A stretch of DNA of 21,487 nucleotides, from assembly GCF_004359215.1 (NCBI RefSeq), contig NC_090616.1:2429490-2450976 (forward strand), read 5' to 3'. The notes below the pieces were generated by a model. That model saw only the letters and a program-made list of their open reading frames with translations. It was not told the DNA's origin and made no database searches. The DNA comes from Bremia lactucae (lineage: Eukaryota > Oomycota > Peronosporomycetes > Peronosporales > Peronosporaceae). Of the stretch, positions 17,898-21,487 are shown in pieces (within the stretch, counting starts at the first letter, position 1; each line of letters begins with the position of its first letter). The position numbers and the translations under genes were made by a program.

Positions 17898-18480
17898 TGA
17901 CTTCATCAGTGTCAGAAAAGATTATAATGTCGTCGCCAGGCCGAAGGGGTGACAGGCGCCCCCCGAGCCTGACTCGATCTAAGCGTCGCGGCTATGTGCA
18001 GGCGCCCCCCGAGCCTGACTCGATCTAAGCGTCGCGGCTACAATCTCTGACACGGGACCGCTTGTGAGGAGAACCCGACCACTGGTACGGACGAAGTTGT
18101 GGCTAGCACTCCGTTGAGCAGACCCTTCTTCCAGCCGTGGGATTGCTGGCGTCGCCGGTAACGCCCGCGATGCCAGAGGACAGGAATGCGTCTACTCAGC
18201 GCTATCACCTTCGGACGAGTATTGCTGCACCTCTTGTCCCAGCCCAGCCTCCCAAACGAGCGCGTCGATCCCCAGCCATCGTCGAAGTCATCGAGATTGA
18301 TGCTATCGACGACCGCCGGGGATCCGCCGACTTGTATGAGTACCATATTCGCTGGTCGGACACTGCTGAGACGTCTTGGGTCCCTCCGCCAGCAGCTCAT
18401 TAATGATGGCAACCAAGCCTCTCTCGACATCGTAAATCGGTTCCTGACCGAACATCCACATCGTAAGACGACGTATTAAG
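17898..18480 (+). pseudogene. Chromodomain frame of a gypsy element, decayed
   Basis: It starts MTSSVSEKIIMSSPGRRGDR, continues RPPSLTRSKRRGY, is interrupted by the tandem repeat, and resumes as MPEDRNASTQRYHLRT, PPKRARRSPAIVEVIEID and LYEYHIRWSDTAETSWVP. After a one-frame shift it ends LINDGNQASLDIVNRFL and EHPHRKTTY-stop (18478-18480). The Y-hydrophobic-RW-x5-SWVP pattern and the acidic lead are those of a chromodomain, which tethers integrase to modified histones in chromoviruses. The integrase expected upstream is absent; a LINE lies there instead. It could be a free-standing chromodomain ORF or the truncated pol tail of another element. Confidence 0.6.
17953..18040 (+). repeat. 46-bp tandem duplication
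   Basis: Positions 17953-17994 and 17999-18040 are identical over 42 bases (CAGGCGCCCCCCGAGCCTGA and on), with a 46-bp period. The unit contains an in-frame stop, and 46 is not a multiple of three, so the duplication itself breaks the chromodomain frame. Confidence 0.9.
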
Positions 18481-18583
18481 CATTTGTGGCCCAGGATTGT
18501 CACTGCCTTTTTGCCATGGCAGCCAATGAGATTTTTATTGCGTTGCGCGTGCTTTTCAAACGGCATAGAGTTGCTGGGCCTCG

Positions 18584-18910
18584 ATGACGCCAGCCGCCAG
18601 CTCCCAGAAATCTAAGGGGAAGTTTGTTGACCAGGCCAATCTCTCCGGCATTGATTTGTCCAGAGGCTTCACGCCTGTTGAACAGATAGTTCGATACTGC
18701 CGCTATGCCGTCCCCAAGTCTAGGTGGAGCATTTGTTTGCCCCAACTTCGCCAAAATATTTTCGACGGAAATGGGTTAGGCTATCTGGCCATAGCGCGAC
18801 AGGTGCTTCCTCTGCCTAACTTCGTCCTTGGACCAAGTGTTTACATTGTTAGTGCATATAAGAAGAATATGCGTGGCCATTGTTTTTGCAACGGGCTAAA
18901 GTTGCCCTAA
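18584..18910 (+). pseudogene. Unknown reading frame truncated by an LTR
   Basis: A 108-codon frame starts MTPAASSQKSKGKFVDQ. About 100 residues are original. The last eight codons and the stop come from the LTR that starts at 18887 (TGCAACGGG). The middle reads GFTPVEQIVRYCRYAV and GNGLGYLAIARQVLPL. I do not recognise the family; it has no signal peptide. It lies 104 bp after the chromodomain stop. A host gene fragment or the N-terminus of another transposon protein both fit. Confidence 0.4.
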
Positions 18911-19421
18911 TGTCACACAGTCCCCGGTAAGTACACTTGATGCACTTAAGGCGATGGTCAATTACTTAAATAAAGTAATTAGACCCACTACTCGGGTGTG
19001 GTACACATTTGTGACCAACCCTTGTGTATCTTATGCACATAAAGTGCATCCACATTAGGACAAATGACGCCTAGCGTCATCCGTTACGTGAGGTATCTAG
19101 AAAGATACACTCGCAATACATATTAGTTTTATCTACAAAAATGACATTTTTGATTGGTGAAAATCAGGTATTTATATCGAATGCGATTAAATATAAATCA
19201 GTCTGAAAACTACTTCCTACTTGGTAAGTGCGCACGAGAATCCGGATTACCGCTCCCGTGACTACACCTAACCAGAGTACTTAGTGTGTTGGGTGAGGTC
19301 GCTAACGCGCCCACCACAACTACCTCACTGCACACAAGAGAAGACGGTCTTGCCGCTTCCTCGCTGTGCTAGGGTGTGTGTCTAAGTAGAGCGTGGCCGC
19401 ATTAAAATGTGCCTCCCTACA
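18887..19421 (+). repeat. 5' LTR of a second family II element (535 bp)
   Basis: It is homologous to 7497-8029 from TGCAACGGG to CCCTACA, with the palindromes (19064-19080 is the clearest) and TATAAAT at 19192-19198. It is followed by a well-preserved primer binding site and gag, so it is a 5' LTR. The five bases before it are gtttt. Confidence 0.88.
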
Positions 19422-19423
19422 CT

Positions 19424-19441
19424 TGGTAGCACTTGAAATCC
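19424..19441 (+). other. Primer binding site, family II element
   Basis: TGGTAGCACTTGAAATCC starts three bases after the LTR end. The first eleven bases match the family I site at 1212-1202. Confidence 0.75.
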
Positions 19442-19499
19442 TTCCCACGACCTGCATTTCTGCGTGTGTACGTAAGGATGAGCCTCAATATTGATTAAG

Positions 19500-19873
19500 C
19501 TCATGATCCCCACCTCTCAGAACATCATCGGGAGTGGCAGGGCTTATGGCGCGGGGACTTGGTGAACAAGCCCTGGCCAGGCTCCGGGGCAGTCCTCCTG
19601 AGCAACATGTTGCTCAGTTGAGCAGTTTGAGGCAGTCGTACTCGGGCGGCGGAGAGCCGCGTCCGAAGCACAAAGCCATGCTGCGGCGGGGTCCGCCACT
19701 CAGACTCAGGATGAGCTGAAGCATGAGCAGGCTCGGAGCAAGGCTCTCGATAGGACTGTTGAGATGCTTATTGCCCGGCCGCGTCAGCGAGGCCTATTCG
19801 GATGGACCCGCCCATATTCGATGGAACGGCAGCCCACACAATTGTCCACAGGCTGTTAGCTGTGGCGCAATGC
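19500..19873 (+). pseudogene. gag: 5' half of gag (family II), cut by an inserted element
   Basis: It is homologous to 8160-8545. The Ala/Glu/Gln-rich N-terminus includes LARLRGSPPEQHVAQL, and then in shifted frames GSATQTQDELKHEQARSK, RTVEMLIARPRQ and the DPPIFDGTAAHTIVH-like segment. At least two frame changes are present. The homology stops at AATGC (19869-19873), immediately before the 3' terminus of a reversed LTR. The missing 3' half corresponds to the fragment on the minus strand at 6831-7496. Confidence 0.8.
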
Positions 19874-19942
19874 TGTGGGCGGGCATGTCTTAATGCGACC
19901 ACGCTCTTCTTAAGCACACACCCTGGCACAGCGAATAAGCGC
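19874..19942 (-). repeat. Fragment of a family II LTR (3' end), minus strand
   Basis: TGTGGGCGGGCATG and the following bases match the reversed 3' end of the LTR at 2061 (TGTAGGCGGGCAC...CACAGCGA). The match ends near 19940, so only about 69 bp of the LTR remain. It is joined directly to the region just after RNase H, so integrase and most of the LTR were lost. Confidence 0.8.
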
Positions 19943-20603
19943 ATTGACCGTCGCTGTAGCTAAAGCGATTTAGCTTAGCTTTCAGGTGCGACGGAAGGAA
20001 AACCTTTCGTCCACCAAAGTAATCCAACAGCAGGCGCAGTGGTCATCCTAACTGTAGCTCTCTTTTATCTCAGAGGCCAATGAGCTCGTCACGTGGTATA
20101 CCTCCATGGCTGCCAACGTCGACGGCTGAAAGTACTTTTGCACTAGACACACTTTCTTGGTGTCTAACCTCGAAGTCTGGTCTGCGCGATAAAGCGTCAG
20201 CCAAGATATTCGACTTACCCGGCTTGTATTCAACTTTGAAATTAAATTCAGAGAAGAACGTGAGCCATCTTGCCTTTCTAGGCGAGAGGTGCGGTGAGTT
20301 TATTGCGGTCCGCAGTGATGCGTGATCCGTATAAACCACAAATGGCTCGGTGGCCAATAGGTGCACATGAAACTTGACAAGAGCACACTTTAATGAAAGT
20401 AGCCCTTTGTCATGCACAGGGTAATTCAGTTCCGCGGCTTTTGATAGCCGGGACTGATAAGAGATGACACGGTCAACGCCGTCGTCATCCTTCTGCATGA
20501 GCGCGCTGCCGATTGCAAAATTACTTGCATCGCAGACGACGCATAAGGGCTTCTCCGCGTCTGGCAATACCAAGACCGGTGCCTCTACAAGAGATTGCTT
20601 CAC
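19943..20603 (-). pseudogene. pol: RNase H and linker, minus-strand family II copy
   Basis: The frame 20603-20073 has 177 codons and is uninterrupted. RNase H residues seen are Asp in VVCDASNFAIGSAL, Asp in VVYTDHASL and Asp in ILADALSRRPD. The Glu expected in HDKELL is Gly (HDKGLLSLK), which should abolish activity. Further on, LLLDYFGGRKVFLPS (about 20030-19985) starts the RNase H-integrase linker, which is cut at about 19943 by the LTR fragment. Confidence 0.85.
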
Positions 20604-21450
20604 TGATGTGAACGCATCTTCTTGTTCTTTTAGCCAAACCCATTATGTGTCCCTTCTAAGGAGATCAGATAATGGTTTAGTTTGCTCCGCATAATTCTTG
20701 CTATACTTATGCAAGTAATTAGCGAGCCCTAGGAATTGGCGCAAATCCTTCACATGCCGTGGGATTGGCCATTCCTTTACCTATTTTACCTTGTCTGGGT
20801 CTGCTCGTACACCATGTGTACCTACGATACAGCCCAGCACAGGTATCTCAGGGACCCCTACGACGCACCTTTGCAAGTTGACATACAATTCAGCGTCCTT
20901 TAAAGTCTGCAACACAGCGTCCAAATGACGCTTGTGCGACTTTATTGCGGTCAGCCCGCTTTCGGCCCTACTATGCACGAATACATCGTCAAATTAATGG
21001 GACGCGCAGGCACGGTGCTGACATATCACGTGAGCCACCACTCGGTAAAATGTCGCTGGTGCATTTTCCAAACCTTGGGGCATCACAAGCCACTCCCAAA
21101 GCATACCACGTGGAGTGCTTACTGCCGTTTTGGCTACATCGGACTCTCTCATGAGTACCTGCTGGTAGCCATCCTTTAAATCCAACGCGGAAAAGATTGT
21201 TGATTTTCCCATGGAGTTCAACAAAACATCTTTTCGCGGGATTGACATTTGTGCCGGTATGGTCGCCGTGTTCAGCTTATTGTAAGCATGAACCACGCGC
21301 CAGCCACCTATGGCTTTACACACACATAAAAGGTCAGGCTGCAGTGAGGCGATTTGCTCTCACGCACATTTCCCGCCTTGGCTCGCTTGTCGAAGAACTC
21401 ATCGATATAATCGTATTGTTCTTTCGGCAACGGCCATTGCCTGGTCACAC
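20604..21450 (-). pseudogene. pol: Reverse transcriptase, minus-strand copy with stop in YFDD
   Basis: In order on the minus strand are CVTRQWPLPKEQ and YIDEFFDKRAKA (21450-21370, here in correct orientation), VRESKSPH, GGWRVVHAYNKLN, FSALDLKDGYQQVLM, EWLVMPQGLENAPATF, H-stop-FDD with TAA at 20994-20996 in place of the Tyr codon, and EIPVLGCIVGTHGVRADPDK. Further frame breaks follow near 20640-20780. It is close to identical to 10261-10810 and shares the same stop. The RT N-terminus is missing: beyond 21450 the sequence turns back as an inverted repeat. Confidence 0.85.
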
Positions 21451-21487
21451 ATGTGCGTGAGAGCAAATCGCCTCACTGCAGCCCGAC
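21333..21487. repeat. Inverted repeat at the right edge
   Basis: Arms 21333-21369 and 21451-21487 (37 bp, one mismatch seen) are reverse complements around an 81-bp centre. The centre plus right arm equals 10183-10297 with one difference (TATTG for TTTTG). The right arm reaches the window end, so the palindrome may continue. Confidence 0.9.

Noticed and set aside
7497..19421. One 12-kb element with LTRs at 7497 and 18887
   Set aside because: The LTR at 18887 is followed by its own primer binding site and gag, and a LINE and other sequence lie between, so it is a separate 5' LTR.
1..21487. A novel defence, CRISPR or biosynthetic system
   Set aside because: No spaced repeats, no operon-like gene runs and no intact enzymes other than broken transposon proteins.

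Overview
The window looks like a repeat-rich intergenic region of an oomycete genome, probably a Peronosporales plant pathogen (Phytophthora or a downy mildew). This is inferred from the style of the Ty3/gypsy and LINE proteins, which resemble oomycete elements as I remember them; no rRNA or conserved housekeeping gene is present to prove it. A 100-base N run (12311-12410) and a single N (5131) show that it is an assembled scaffold. I see no intact multi-gene system and no CRISPR, phage or bacterial operon. The window is a graveyard of nested, broken retrotransposons around two or three remnants that may be host genes.

Left part (1-2630): on the minus strand lies the 5' end of a family I gypsy element (407-bp LTR beginning TGTAAC and ending GTTACA, primer binding site, decayed gag with a CCHC knuckle). 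It runs off the left edge. Its LTR interrupts a short reading frame with a signal peptide (1617-1781). About 280 bp upstream of that frame is a minus-strand family II LTR (2061-2616).

Next (2752-6500): a decayed plus-strand gene with a coiled coil and two 16-residue Arg/Ser repeats, cut at 4229 by minus-strand integrase sequence. The integrase 3' part is present twice (4229-5130 and 5132-6033). It belongs to a minus-strand family II element whose protease is joined directly to integrase, with RT and RNase H deleted, followed by the 3' half of gag up to 7496.

Centre (7497-13459): a plus-strand family II element inserted head-to-head into that gag (LTR, leader with a 106-bp hairpin, gag, protease, RT, RNase H, truncated integrase). 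It is disabled throughout and its end is duplicated across the N gap. From about 13650 to 17440 there is a decayed plus-strand LINE (endonuclease, RT, C-terminal region).

Right part (17440-21487): a tRNA-like Pol III promoter motif, a decayed chromodomain frame, an unknown frame cut by another family II LTR (18887-19421), the 5' half of a gag, then a minus-strand family II remnant (LTR tail, RNase H, RT) ending in an inverted repeat at the window edge. The gag halves at 7496 and 19873 stop at the same target site, AATGC, so the left and right parts look like two sides of one rearranged or duplicated insertion. None of the elements seems able to encode all of its own proteins.
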